From positions 1,798,001-1,862,000 of the forward strand of contig NC_133101.1 in assembly GCF_022965805.1 (NCBI RefSeq): a stretch of DNA of 64,000 bases, read 5' to 3'. How positions within the stretch are numbered: the stretch's first letter is position 1; every line of letters begins with the position of its first letter. The notes below the pieces were generated by a model. It saw nothing but the letters and a program-made list of their open reading frames with translations. It had not been told where the DNA came from and did not search any database. Origin of the DNA: Primulina eburnea (Eukaryota > Streptophyta > Magnoliopsida > Lamiales > Gesneriaceae). Positions 34,041 through 46,374 of the stretch are shown piece after piece. Position numbers and translations under genes: made by a program.

Positions 34041-34127
34041 ATTTTGTAAAAATTTACATCAAACGCTAAATATGTATCAGAATAAATTAAGTAAAACTAA
34101 CTTCCACGACTTGGAAAAAAAAATTAA

Positions 34128-34679
34128 TTAATTTTCCATCATCATCACAAATCTCAAAGAAAAATGTTCTTCCACTATAGTCTCCAGCATCGGCTTCTTC
34201 GACCTGCACATAGACATTTTATGCCTAAACTCCGGCATGTACTCTTCTATATTTTCCAATTCCAACTTCGGCACCGAACGATTCTCGTTATTCTCCACCA
34301 CTTGAAAATTCTGATCGCACTCCGGCGACACCTTCACGCTTCCGAATGGAACCCTTTTGTTCTCTTTGCTCGCCGTCAAGAGAAGCACCCCCATATCCAT
34401 AGTCTTAACGACCGAGTTCAGCCGCTTCATAGGGAAGAACACGTACACATTTCTCATCTCCAGGTCTTCATCCGCGTTCAGCGCGGTTAATCTCTGTCCG
34501 ATCTGCAGAGATTTCGCGTTGACGAGGAAAAAGCTGGGCATGTCAAACATGAGCTCCGCAGCTTTCGTGGGCTCGTGGAAACGCCGGATGTCGCAGCCAG
34601 GGAAGATAACTGTTATAGTATCCTCGCCGGGAGTCTTCTCCCCCGGCCCAGCTAGAGTGCAAGATATGTAATTCCCCAT
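34128..34679 (-). CDS. PADRE (DUF4228) domain protein
   Basis: A single-exon frame of 183 residues. The start is the ATG at 34679, because MGNYISC is the conserved family N-terminus: Gly2 fits N-myristoylation and Cys7 could be palmitoylated, so membrane attachment is likely. Family motifs are the opening MGNYISCTLA, TITVIFPGCDIRRFHEPTKA, AAELMFDMPSFFLVNA, LQIGQRLTALNADEDLE and VYVFFPMKRL. PADRE proteins are small plant proteins whose genes often respond to pathogens and stress; their molecular role is not settled. The C-terminal half is variable and ends in a basic and acidic mix (HKMSMCRSKKPMLETIVEEH). No lesion is seen. The palindrome and AT tract at 33.8-34.0 kb lie just beyond the stop and could fall in the 3' untranslated region. 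Confidence 0.88.
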   Translation of the reverse strand: MGNYISCTLAGPGEKTPGEDTITVIFPGCDIRRFHEPTKAAELMFDMPSFFLVNAKSLQIGQRLTALNADEDLEMRNVYVFFPMKRLNSVVKTMDMGVLLLTASKENKRVPFGSVKVSPECDQNFQVVENNENRSVPKLELENIEEYMPEFRHKMSMCRSKKPMLETIVEEHFSLRFVMMMEN

Positions 34680-36829
34680 AGCGATCAAAGTTAGAAATGC
34701 AAGTGATCAGATTCAGAGGAACTGGGTTTGATTTTGGTTGAGAGCTGGAGTCTGGGGGATTATATTGAAGAGGGTTGGGGGGAAGAAAGTCAGAATTTTC
34801 GAAAAAAGAAAATAGAAAATTGAGTGGAAAAACATGGGAAGCCAGTTGTAATGATGTGTATGAAAGGATCAAATACGGGAAATGTAACGTGTTGAAACCA
34901 GTTGTGTTTTGTCCGCGTCCCAGACCAAACCTCATTTGATTATCAGTTTGTTCTTGCCTATGTCGTTCCATCATTGAATCTGGTTGGTAAAATACTTCGA
35001 GTTTAGATTTTGTGATTATTTGATTTACAATCATATATATATTAGCTTCCACGAGAACTAGGGGAGCACGTTAGCCGAGTCGAGCTCGAGTATCGTGTCA
35101 CTCAGACTGATCAACTTGATTTAAATTTTGTAGGTACGAGCTCAACTCGAACTTGATCGAGTTTTCTATTTCAATATCGAGATCAACTCGTGAAAACATC
35201 GATTTACTCGAACTTCTCGACAAACATCGAATTAAGCTTGTGTATCCATATAATATAATCGGGGGTGGACCAGATATATATGATTTCTACTCTCGGAAGT
35301 TATTTGCTGTTATTTGCGCGTGGAGCCCATCTCCTCCACAGCTAGTCAGCTACAACATCCGGGGCAACTAATTTTTAACATTCTTTTATTCTGAATTTAC
35401 AGGACAACTGATTTTGAAATTTTTAAACTTAAAAATTTTATTCGACTGTACTAATCCAGATTTTATATCGGATGGGCTGAACAAAATACAAATTGTAAAC
35501 TGTTAGTGAAAATAAATTCTTATAATTTAATGTATGAAGATTAATATTAATAATAAATCAAATATATCTCAAATATATCATGAGATATATATTTAATTAA
35601 ATGCACAAAATTAGGTAAATAATAATAATAAATTTTTTTGAGGGATTTTTAATACGTTTTTAGTAATGGTGTAATACATATTCATAGTTGGATTAATATT
35701 TGAACCAAAATTATTATTAAAAAGACGTCGAGTCAATTAATATTTATATATTATTTTAGAAAATATAATCATGTATTCATAAATAAGTAATAAGTTCACT
35801 ATCATTTTTATATATTTCAAGTCCAACCACATATATTCAAATTAACTCCAACTCAACATATATACATAACTATGTAATATATAACAAAACCCCTCCTCCA
35901 ACTAAAAAAAAAAAAAAAAAAAATATTGGAGACGTCCTAAATTTAATTTTTGCCGGTGAATATAATAAAGTATCGAATTGGTCAGATTTTTCTTTCTTTT
36001 TTAAAGAACAATTGGCCAGATTTCTGAATCGTGAAGATCAACTTAATCATGTGATCTCCTCTTGTTTTCAAAACCTAAATAAATTAGTGTTTGAATGGGT
36101 ACATTCTTTGTATAGTCTTGATAATTAAATAATGCAATCAATAATGAACAGAAGCTGTACCAAGTTCACATAGTATTTCATATAATCAACGTAGCAGTAC
36201 AGTAAGGTACAATTAGTTATTAATTAATTTGATAATATATTAATTAATTTTTACATATTGTTAGCTTTATAATCTTGTAGTTGACCAAGTGCCAAGACGA
36301 TACACGATTAAAAAAGAATTACGTTAAAAAGAATAACTCGATTTATTTTGTAAAATAAGAGTACGTCGAAATCCATTCTCAAATACTTGGCAATTTTGGG
36401 TGAATGCTTCATATAAATCATGATTTTTCAGCGCTTGACTTGAGTCAATTTTCATGTAAATTTGCATGTTTTTGCTATTATTTTCCTTCAATTTTTTCAT
36501 GCAAATTTATGTGTTTCTTTCTTTTATTTTGCCTGCATTTTCCATTTGTTACTTCTAAGATGCCACATAACACATATACCAAGATGTCATTTGATTCCTC
36601 GGATGGGACAACAAAGGATGATGATAGATATGTAATTACAAAATAATGAATTATGATTCTATTCATTTATAGAACTTGAATCAAATATTGAATAAAACAA
36701 AGATGTGTAACTATTTAATCCAAATTATGTTTGTAAATTAACACTTTAGTTTCTAACTATTCAAAATCTTGCCGGAAAAATTTGACGACTTATTTAATGT
36801 TCTTCAACTATTGTTTTTCCGTCTCTTAC
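34680..36829. other. Intergenic, mostly AT-rich, one TCGAG-type repeat
   Basis: The region upstream of the PADRE gene (34680-35050) should hold its promoter. At 35075-35235 there is a short repeat rich in TCGAG and CTCGAACT words that resembles those at 45.4 and 50.7 kb. From 35240 to 36829 I see AT-rich DNA without a coding domain. The last exon of the C2H2 gene may lie in 36500-36780 but could not be placed. Confidence 0.4.
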
Positions 36830-39800
36830 CTCGAGAATCATCTGGCCGCTTTACTCTCCGGGACCCTTTTTCCTCCTGTTATCTTGTAGGAATAAGTCGT
36901 TCACTCGAACTTATGAATCCAAAACTAAACAAAATTGAATCAAGAAGCTTGTAGAATTTGTTTTACCTGTCTGATTCTCTTCTTCGGCTTGAATCTTCCT
37001 TTCACTTTCTTTTTAGGCTTGGCTGACACCTGCTACGGTCATCAACTCCAACTAGTTGAATGAAGTAGAGAAGGATAATTGAAGATCACCCAAAATTGCA
37101 GGAAAAAGTAAAATACCTGTCCGGAAACCGTATTTGTAGCATGTTTCTCAAGTTCAGTCTCTCCCTCAATTTTCCCATCATTTTCCAGCATAAGCTTAAG
37201 CCTTCCTTCTCTCTGTAATTTCATAGAGCGAGCATGTCTCTGTTGTGGACATGAAGTATGTTATCAGCACCAACAGCATGTGTACAACATCACAAGTGTG
37301 TTAACAAGAAAGACACATTCACGATGCTGCATTATGCTTTGAATAAATAAAGTAATTCAAGTAGTGAAGATGGCAGTCATCTAGGAGAAGCAAAAAGAAT
37401 TTTATTCGGAAAATGTAATCCTCTTGAAGATATGGAGTTCTAGAACACAACATCTAACATTTTCTCAACTTGATATGGTTATTTAACTTGAAAGATTTAA
37501 CAGAAACATTAAGACATTCATTTAGCTATATGAGTTTGAATCTTGACAGAGTTGAACGTATACTTGCCTTGGAGTTGAGATGGGCCTTTAGACTCTCCTC
37601 TGACAAGCATACTATCCTAGGGCATAGTCTGCACTTGAACACTGATTTACATTTCAAGACACAATCTGCCATATCAAATTCAGTGTCGTTCTTTTCAGGT
37701 TTATCCCGGTTATCAACGAGATTAGTACTGCCCTCGTGTCTTGAAAGACTCCAACAATATCCTGTCCGCCATTTTCCGTAGTCATGTCATCGTCGCTTGT
37801 AGGTAAACCTTCATAGAGCAACAATCCAATAAATATTAACAAGTGGCATTACGCGTTTTGATGTTTTGTCTATAATAAAACAAATTCATATAAGTTTCTG
37901 ACAGAGCAAAAATGTCTTTGGATAGAATCTGCAAAGGAGAGATGGAAACTAATTTAAGGAGAACTTATTCTCGTCATAAACATATAATAAGGTTGAACTC
38001 TTACTTAGTTTTCATAATCCAAGTTAAACTTGGAATCAACTTCACATTTCTATGCTACCTAATCAGCTCCAGATGGTCAAATATTTTCCTTCAGGTGATC
38101 AAATTATGATTGACAAAGATCTTGAAGTTATAGAAAAACGGATTAACAAACTACCGTTCACAATCACAAGTTTTTTCCTGTGATATATGATGAAAGCAAA
38201 CAGCGAAGGAACAAGAAATTTATCAACTTAATTCATCACAGGTAAAGAGCCACTCAAAATGCATCCAACTTTAACTGGAATTATAATGTATGAGTGCGTG
38301 TCGTCACAATTTTTTGAAGCAAAATCGCATTTGGGGAAAATTAATTTTTTGCTAAAAGACTTCAAAAAAGCACTGAAAAATAACAGATTTTGGGGACGAA
38401 AATGCTATGCTTCTGTTTCTCTTTAAAAGTTAATGATAAAAGCTCATTTCACTACTCTATCCATACACTAACAGCTTCGTTCTTTTTTAAAAAAACAAGC
38501 ACTTCTTAAGCTAAGTATTTCTTTATCCAAACTTGCCCTAAGAATGGTAGCATAAATCATAAATGGCAACAGCCCTCATGCGGTAGTTCTACACATACAG
38601 AGACAAACAAATAAACAAGGAATTTCAGAGCCAATGGTCTGAGTATCATTGAAAGCAACACAGGTGAGACAAGAAAATGAAAATTGCACAAGCACAACAA
38701 AAATGGAACATAAAAACTTAACCAAACACCTGCTGAACCTAAATAAAGTTAATTCTGAAATTGAATACATTAGGGAATTGATCCAAGAGACGAAGATAAT
38801 AAAACTAGACAAAAAATTGAAAAACACTTGTACCCAACCTGATGAGTCAAGATTAATTTCATTCACCGAGCTGTCCTCACTTTCATATCCTGGAAAGGAT
38901 CAAGCAAAATTAATAAATTCAACAATACACATGATTCACAACTTTTAGATAATTTAAAAAATTGTCAAGAAACACCGTATACAATTTGAACGCTCAAGTA
39001 CTAGTAAATGCTGATGGGTTATTTAGGGAAAAAAATTCCATAACAGTAAGTGATAGGCTCGTAATAGTTAATATTTTTATTTTCATATTTCCCATTATTC
39101 CAACCACCGATATGTTTAATTGATACATTTTTGTGTAACTTTATCGTAGGAGGAACTTTTACGGTCTTGGAGCAAATTTGAGTTAAAAAGGTGATGCTTA
39201 TCACATTTGAAGTTTCCAAGATAGAGGTTTGAAAGAGATTGGCCAAACCAGAAGAGGTCCTGGAACAAGGTGTGGCCACGCCTTGTGATTATGTTTCAGC
39301 TGCCTAAAATTGCAAGAAGTGAAAAATCGGATTTTGTGAAGATTATTCAAGATTTGAAAGAATTAATTATGGTGTCTAGTTTAGTAGAAATTCTTGGAGG
39401 GAATCTCTAGATAAGATATTATCTATTATTTTATATTTTAAGATTTAGGGTTAATTAAGAAATTAGTGGGCTTTTTAGCTTAATTCTAGACCCAAATCAT
39501 ACTACTCCACGAAAGAAAAGGGGCGCAGCCTTAGATAAAGCAATTCACCATCCTCATGTACGTAGCTAAAGGCGTAAGACCTTGATTTTCTCCCAACAAA
39601 ATAGTTTGCATTTCTTTATGTTTTCTTATTTAATTTTTATGGATATTGTAAATCAAACAATGTTAGGGTAATTTTCTTAGACTGATTCAAGGGATATATA
39701 CTATTTTAATTATATCATTGTGAGTTTTTGCATCTTAATTTAAAAAAATAAATCAAAAATCCCACGGTCAAGTCAAACTACTCACAATCAAACCAAAAAC

Positions 39801-42800
39801 TCTCACACCTAAACATGACATTGTCCTCAATGACAAAAAATAGATGCTCAACTAAAACGATAAAATAGTAGGAAAAGTTAGAGAACTCCCCTGAAAACTG
39901 TTGAGCATCGTAAAGAAACATCATCTACTGCTGCGGTGGGGGAAACGGTGGATCGAATTCCATGTGTCTGTAAAATGCCAACTGATTTTGTTCCATTCTG
40001 GTCAACCGCTGCTTGATCTCATCTATTTCTACGTCGATACGCCTGGAGTAGCAAATGTGTGTGGAGGCGCACGTGAGTCCAAAGGTTCGTCTGGACCTTC
40101 AGATTCAGAATTGTGGTGGCTGGATCGTGCAGTCACTGGACCTGGCTGACAAAAAGAAAAAACTCCCTGCACATGTTCTATCAATCTCATAGTCTCTAAA
40201 CAACGCAAATCAAGAGGAAGCATAGGACAAGCAACATGAAGATCATTATTATCAAGATCAATCAACTTCAGGTTGACAACTAATGCAGTGATCAATGAAC
40301 CAAGAAGCAAACGGCGTTTATGAGCAACGACACCAGCAAATTGAGAAGCCAACCAAAAACCCAAATTAACTCTTATTCTATTTTGCATGCACCACAAGAA
40401 AAACAATTCTGCTATTGTTAACACACCCGCAGAATCTTTTCAACCCAAAAAAAGTAAAAGCAAAGAATTTGTTAATGTATTTCCACTCTGGGCTGTGCAA
40501 GTAATAATATTTGGATTTACTCGGGTCGTAATCGTTCTGTGTGGACATAGCTCGATAAAGGTCAATGAGATTAAATTGATCATGAAAATCACACGCATTA
40601 TTCAAATATTCATTAGTTTTTGCAAAATCATTGTCGATAAAACCAAAAACAATGTTAAATTCAGTGATTGAAAATTTGAAAGTGCGTCCCATTAACCTAA
40701 AACGAACTACCCTTGGACTGGAGAGTGTGCAACTTCCAGGCTTGACCAATTCAAAAGTAGCATAAAATTCACGCACAAGTTCTATATAAGTAGGACATAA
40801 GACAGAAAAATATGATTCTCACCCAATGATGCGAATCAAATCAAGCACTCCAGTTTTAATATTCAACAATTCTATGGTGGGGTGGTGAATATACTTGCAT
40901 TGGATGATTCTTTTGTTATACAATGCCTTATATCTATCTTTTTCCACTTTTTTGGTGAAGGTCAAATGACCATTCAAATCTGATTCAGATGGTGGCAACG
41001 AATTCATCCCTTTCCCCATCAGCATCTCTTTCTCCAACTCTCAGCCAACAGCAGCGTCCACCAGCTTCACTTCACCCTCTCCTCCACCTGCAACCCTATC
41101 ACCCACCTGCACACATCCAGCGTTGTCGAAGAACCACCGTGCACTCTCACTTCTCCGCCACAAACAGCGTCTCCCATCTCGCACCACCTTTCTGCACCAG
41201 CCACTCGCGCCTCCTACAACAGCCGAGACCCATCAGCCGTTCGGGTTTGCCAGCTCATCAAGATTATTATCGGTGACATCTCTCAATTTCGCACTTTTAA
41301 TTTCAGTTAGTTGATTTGCCATTGTTGTCTGAATTCGTGGACAATTATCTATTTGTTGGACTTGATTGTGATTTGTTGCTGTGTTGGAGCGTATTGGGAA
41401 GTATTGGTGGGAGAAAATTCTGTTAATTGATACAATTTTTTGAATTCAATGGATAAATGCACGAGTGTGTCACGTTTATATAAAAGGGCTCGGATGGGTA
41501 AAGGGATGAATTCGTTATCACCATCTGAATCAGATTTGAATGGTCATTTGACCTTCATCAAAAAAGTGGAAAAAGATAGATATAAGGCCATGCAAGTATA
41601 TTCACCACCCCACCATAGAATTGTTGAATATTAAAACTAGAGTGCTTGATTTGATTCGCAACATTGGGTGAGAATCATATTTTTCTGTCTTATGTCCTGC
41701 TTATAGAACTTGTGCGTGAATTTTATGCTACTTTTCAATTGGTCAAGCCTGGAAGTTTTACTCTCTCTAGTCCAAGGGTAGTTCGTTTTAGGTTAATGAG
41801 AGGCATTTTCAAATTTTCAATCACTCAATTTAACATTGCTTTTGGTTTTATTGACAATGATTTTGCAAAAACTGATTAATATTTGAATAGCGCGTGTGAT
41901 TTTCATGATCAATTTAATCTCATTGCCCTTTATTGAACTATGTCCACACAGAACGATTACGACCCGAGTAAATCCAAAGATTATTACTTGCACAACCCAT
42001 AGTGGAAATACATTCACAGATTCTCTGCTTTTATTTTTTCGGGTCGAAAAGATTCTGCGGGTGTGTTAACAGCAGCATAATTGTTTTTCTTGTGGTGCAT
42101 GCAAAATAGAATAAGAGTTAATTTGGGTTTTTGGTTGGCTTCTTAATTTGTTGGTGTCGTTGCTCATAAACGCCGTTTGATTCTTGGTTCATTGATCACT
42201 GCATTAGCTGTCAACCTGAAGTTGATTGATCTTGATAATAATGATCTTCATGTTGCTTGTCCTATGGTTCCTCTTGATTTGCGTTGTTTAGAGACTATGG
42301 AATTGAGAGAACATGTGCAGGGAGTTGTTTCTTTTTGTCCACAAGGTGCAGTGTTTGCACGACCCGGCCACCACAATTCTGAATCTGAAGGTCCGGACGA
42401 ACCTTTAGACTCACGTGTGCCTCCACACACATTTGCTACTCCATCACGAACGCGTATCGACGTAGAAATAGATGAGATCAAGCAGCGGTTGACCAGAGTG
42501 GAACAGAATCAGTTGGCATTCTACAGACACATGGGATTCGAACCACCGTTTCCCCCACCGCAGCAGTAGATGATGTTTCTTTACGATGCTCAACAGTTTT
42601 CAGGGGAGTTCTCTAACTTTTCCTACTATTTTATCCTTTTAGTTGAGCATCTATTTTTTGTCATTGAGGACAATGTCAAGTTTAGGTATGGGAGTTTTTG
42701 GTTTGATTGTGAGAAGTTTGACTTGACTGTGGGATTTTTTATTTTTTTATTTTATTTTATTTGATTTTTAGTATTTTGATTTAATTTTTGTGAATTTTAA

Positions 42801-43710
42801 TTGCAAAAGAAAAATAGTGATGTTAGTTCCAAGCACCTAGATCATTTGTTATCTCTTTCTTCTGAATCCCGATTGCCTCCGATGCGAATAAAAAAAAGAT
42901 GTTATCTTTGCGTGCAAATGTTTTTGCATTCTCACTTTTGCATTATGAATAAGTTGCTCTTGATGATAGTTAGAGAGGACAAGTGTGAGATTTAACACAA
43001 TTGCTATAATTTTTTTGGTGAGCTTTGTGCCTATGAACAATCATGATACCATGCTCCATTTCCTTTGATTGTGTGTTGTCATTGCATTGTTAATTTTTCT
43101 AGACTTGCATTGTTATACATGTCTTTATCAACACTTTGTGGTGGATTAGTTGCATAGACAAAATGATAAGGGCATTAGGTTCAAACCATTTTCTTTCGCA
43201 TTATCTGAGCCGTTCTTTGAGCTTACCCTAATTCATTTACCCTTAGTGAGCCAAGTTCGAGCCTGAGCCTATTCATTTTAATTCATTCATTTAGTGGAAG
43301 GATGTGATATATTTGCAAGCCTATGGTAAAAAATTTCAATGCATTTGACATGAGAGTTTGTTGATATATATCCTAGACACTAATGAGCGGAATGAGCGAA
43401 TCTTGTGAAGAGTATCCACTCCTCAAAACCATGGCACTTGTTATAAATCTCACAACATGTCATCACAATCTTGCTTTTGAAGATTTCAAAACACAGACAA
43501 TGCCCATAAAAATTTGACAACCAGGCTGCGTATACCTGAAGAAGATGACATGATTTCCTTCTCTCCAATTTCTCCAAACTCATTGTCTTCTTCATCTTCA
43601 ACTTCTGTTCCGTCATTGGTCTCAGCCTCCACTTCAGAGTCGGAAGAAGAAGAGTCAGAAGGGGCATCCCTATCACCGTGTTCGAATCTGTAAAATTGCC
43701 TTTTAATCAT
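36830..43710 (-). CDS. C2H2 zinc-finger protein with long first intron, frame interrupted
   Basis: Six exons placed: 43710-43536, 38889-38839, 37808-37568, 37239-37117, 37029-36967 and 36875-36830. The 3' end is not resolved. The N-terminus (MIKRQFYRFEHGDRD) leads into a Ser/Asp/Glu-rich acidic region. One finger spans the exon 3/4 junction: FKCRLC, then LKAHLNSKRH (C-x2-C-x12-H-x5-H). A strongly basic C-terminus follows (KPKKKVKGRFKPKKRIR). This suggests a nuclear RNA- or DNA-binding protein, function unknown to me. Exon 3 changes frame near 37741-37755: the acidic part up to GGQDIVG and the part from HEGSTNLVDNRDKPEK are in different frames. One missing base restores phase to the next exon exactly. 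Intron 3 begins AAG|GCAAGT, a GC-AG intron. Intron 1 is 4.6 kb long and contains the inverted Athila-like arms. Confidence 0.75.
39000..39754. mobile_element. Possible LTR-retrotransposon flank, not assigned
   Basis: Non-coding sequence in intron 1 of the C2H2 gene, with words such as GGGTTAATTAAGAAATTAGT and GGGCGCAGCCTTAG that resemble LTRs or leaders of Gypsy elements. It may belong to the same insertion as the inverted arms. The boundaries are not visible. Confidence 0.3.
39755..41021 (-). mobile_element. Athila-like element ORF fragment, left arm of inverted repeat
   Basis: Read on the minus strand it encodes REFYATFELVKPGS, SPRVVRFRLMGRTFKFSIT, FNIVFGFIDNDFAKT, NLGFWLASQ and LGSLITALVVNL. 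These match the plant putative transposon domain carried by Athila-type Gypsy elements. One frame change separates the two open parts near 40400. The same sequence is present in inverse at 41493-42745. The end, near 39760, is CCCACGGTCAAGTCAAAC. Confidence 0.8.
41022..41492. other. Spacer between the inverted arms
   Basis: About 470 bp; the first half is Pro/Ser/His-coding-like and GC-richer (CCACCTGCACACATCCAGCG). It forms the loop if the two arms pair. I recognise no domain. Confidence 0.6.
41493..42745 (+). mobile_element. Athila-like element ORF fragment, right arm of inverted repeat
   Basis: The plus strand carries the same coding sequence as the left arm (SPRVVRFRLMRGIFKFSIT, FGFIDNDFAKTD, LGSLITALAVNL). 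It has in-frame stops after FAKTD, in NLIALY and after LHNP, plus a deletion of about 20 bp near 41590. It ends near 42745 at GACTTGACTGTGGGATTTTT, the inverse of the left end. The two arms look roughly 93-96% alike by eye. Confidence 0.8.
42746..43380. mobile_element. Athila-like 3' region
   Basis: Non-coding sequence continuing from the right arm. The words GAGCCGTTCTTTGAGC, TTCATTTACCCTTAGTGAG and CCAAGTTCGAGCC resemble the repeated trailer of Athila elements. It ends about 150 bp from exon 1 of the C2H2 gene. Confidence 0.5.
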
Positions 43711-45355
43711 TTTATTCCTGCCTCAACTGAAAAAGTTAAGAGATGAACCAGAAGCCATAAGATATGATTCTCTAACACATCAGTAAGTAGCTGAAGCTTA
43801 AAAAATTCAATCTTTAGCAGAAATTTCAGAATTTCAACCCAGATGTATCACAGAACGAATGGAATCTGCAACACTGAAAATACTACAGCGCTCCCAGTTC
43901 CCCATCTCGCCACTGATTTCCAACATTTTTTCTCCTCTTGTTCACGAAGTAATAAATCACATAATACCGCAATAGCTCCTCGGAAATTAATAAAAATTGG
44001 GGAAAAAGAACCCAATCCCTACAGTATCAATCTATATAGTGACTGGCACGCGGTCACTGAACTACAAACACAATTACGCGATTGCAAACTATATGAATGT
44101 AAAAATCTCACTAATTTCAGAACAATGCAAGTGTTTCTTGGGGAAAAGAACGAGCTGATGTTGTACAATTTTGAATAAAAAAAAAAGCTAACCCTAAAAT
44201 GTTTGGAAGAAATCTCTATAGAGGAATAACCTGAAAATCAAACGGCTGAATGGATGTCTTTCGAAGTGGAGGAAGGGTTTGGGTCAGCAGAGTTACAGAA
44301 ACGTGGAAGTTTTCCATTAGTTGTACTTAAATTAGTATGTAATATTTATTTTTTAAAAACTAATTCTTTTATATATAATATATATATATATATATTCCAA
44401 ATATAAATAAATAAATAAAGTTTCTCATGACACACACAATAAGGGGATTTTTTCAAGCGGAAGTTATTGAAAAATTTCCAATCAAAAAATTTCTTTGGCT
44501 TCACTCCCTATCCCACAAAATTATGGTACTATATTATACAAAATGTGGTACACTTCATGTGGAAATGTGGTACACTCATGTGAATGTGGTAAAAAAGTAC
44601 CTAGGGACTGAACACAAAAAAAAATGACGGCTGGAGACTGAACCCAAATTTCCCGTTTTTTCAAACGTCTCCACCGGATTTCCGTCTCATGACACACACT
44701 CAATTTATTAATGATTATTTATTTGTTGAGCTGATATATATTAATGACACGTCTTGATGATGCTTCCAAATGAGAAAAAAAGTTGTTTTTACACATAGGA
44801 TTTGCAAAATCATCCTGATTAAATATTTTAAATGGCTACAGTAAAAAGAAAAGATTTATCAGTGCTTCAGAAATCTGAGTTTTTTTAATTGAAAGAGAAA
44901 CTATACTTCAAACATGTTTTATTTGGCTTCACAATTTTTTAAAGTTTTTTACCTATAAAAAATTCTTATCCAAACAGTAAACTTGATTTTTAATGTTGTT
45001 TGTTAAACTTTAATATATTTCCTATTTTTCAAGAAAAATATTTTATTCTATATTTGCGTGATACGGAAATGTTGGAAGAGAGGAGTGGAAGAACAAGCTC
45101 ATATTTATTAAATAGTTAATTACCTTTATACACCCTTTATATTGGTGCGATAGCACGTTCTACATTGTTTTGTAATTTGAATAAATATGTTAATTTTATT
45201 AATGATTGAAACATTCTAAAATAAGTTATACTTTTTAAAAAAATATATATGAAACTAAAACACATAGATATAATGTAGTCGCATGTTCAATATTAAGAGA
45301 AATTCACCATGTCTGCATATTCAGAATAAGAGAAAAATATATTGTACACTGTGAA
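43711..45355. other. Promoter side of the C2H2 gene and repeats
   Basis: The first 600 bp should hold the leader and promoter of the C2H2 gene; I could not choose a TATA box. Near 44380 there is a short AT microsatellite. At 44430-44690 there is an unidentified repeat with AAATGTGGTACACTTCATGT-type duplications. The rest is AT-rich. Confidence 0.4.
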
Positions 45356-45787
45356 TAGGGGTGCAAACGAACCGAATCGAGTAGAATATGAGTAAAAATT
45401 TATGGTTCGAATTCGCCTCGAATTAAGTATTTTCGAGTTCAAGCTTGATTCGAAGTTCAAATTTTTTTGGTTGTTCCTGCTCGAAATCTTCCAACCTTAT
45501 TCATGAGCTATTCGAATTACTGTTTTGATAGTTAAGTTCGAGAATGAAAGTTCGAAAGTTTGAAAAGTCTTAAAGCTTGAAATGTATACATTTAATATTA
45601 TATTAATAAAATATCAATATTCGTGAGCTGCTCACGATTATCGAACAAAATAATTTGGGTTCGAGTTTGTTCAAAAAAAGTTTAAACATGTTCGAGTTCA
45701 GGCTCGAGTTTAATAAATCTGAATACAAATAAAATATTTATCGAATCGACTCGAAAATTTCTCCAATTGACTCGATTCATTTACAAC
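45356..45787. mobile_element. hAT-type MITE-like element rich in TCGAG words
   Basis: The left end TAGGGGTGCAAACGAACC and the right end, read inversely as TTAGGGTTGTAAATGAATCG, are similar terminal inverted repeats. The inside is full of TTCGAA and CTCGAG words in both directions. No coding sequence. Shorter relatives lie at 35.1 and 50.7 kb. Confidence 0.55.
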
Positions 45788-46249
45788 CCTAACTGCAAGA
45801 ACATAGGATAGAAATGGCTGATAGAATGAGAAACGTGAAAGATCATTTTTGCTGATATTTTTTTTAAAATATTTGACTATGGTTTCACATTCCAAAGTTA
45901 TATTATTATTATTTTCTAATTTTTTTAGTAACTCTATATTTTTATGTGTTTATTTTTTTTATTTACAATATGGTATAACTAATGTATGCAAATATTTTTA
46001 ATTGGTGAACTTTCTAAAATTTCGATGTATTTACTCAATCTCAATTTTCTTATTTTTACAATGACAAATTATCCTAATGGAACAACGAATAGATAACTTT
46101 GTCGAATCCAGTCTTCGTGAAAAAATTTAATGGTATGGAAACACGATATTCTGATAAATCAGGGACCAAATTGATATTTACTGTTCACTCATCTCATCTG
46201 GGGTAGGCGCTGGCACCATCTGCTGCATCGTTTCACTCGCTAGCTCTGC

Positions 46250-46256
46250 TATAAAT
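46250..46256 (+). promoter_or_regulatory. Probable TATA box of the lyase gene
   Basis: GCTATAAATTACC lies 125 bp before the ATG at 46375. The transcript would start near 46280 and have a leader of about 95 bases. Confidence 0.55.
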
Positions 46257-46374
46257 TACCAATTTCATTCCCATCTTACATTGATCAAATTCGTTGCTTT
46301 TGGTTAATTTTCCTCTTTTACCTCAATTGGTCTGTTGTGGTATTGATTTTGGCTGAAAAATCACAGCCATTGAA

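Noticed and set aside
34357..34671. Plus-strand open frame across the PADRE gene
   Set aside because: It is antisense to a recognised conserved coding sequence.
36830..36960. Second frame lesion in the last placed exon of the C2H2 gene
   Set aside because: With an acceptor at TACAAG the frame breaks, but the nearby acceptor AACAG (36877-36876) gives a clean in-phase exon, so no lesion is needed.
39755..42745. Recent perfect palindrome or assembly chimera as the source of the Athila-like arms
   Set aside because: The arms differ by many substitutions, a deletion of about 20 bp and private stops, so a fresh copy or simple read-folding artefact is unlikely.
43843..44178. Open frame of 111 codons upstream of the C2H2 gene
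   Set aside because: It reads like translated promoter and leader sequence, lacks domains, and overlaps the place where the C2H2 leader must lie.
45356..45787. tRNA-like TTCGAAT words
   Set aside because: They are part of a TCGAG-rich MITE-like repeat and no cloverleaf can be drawn.
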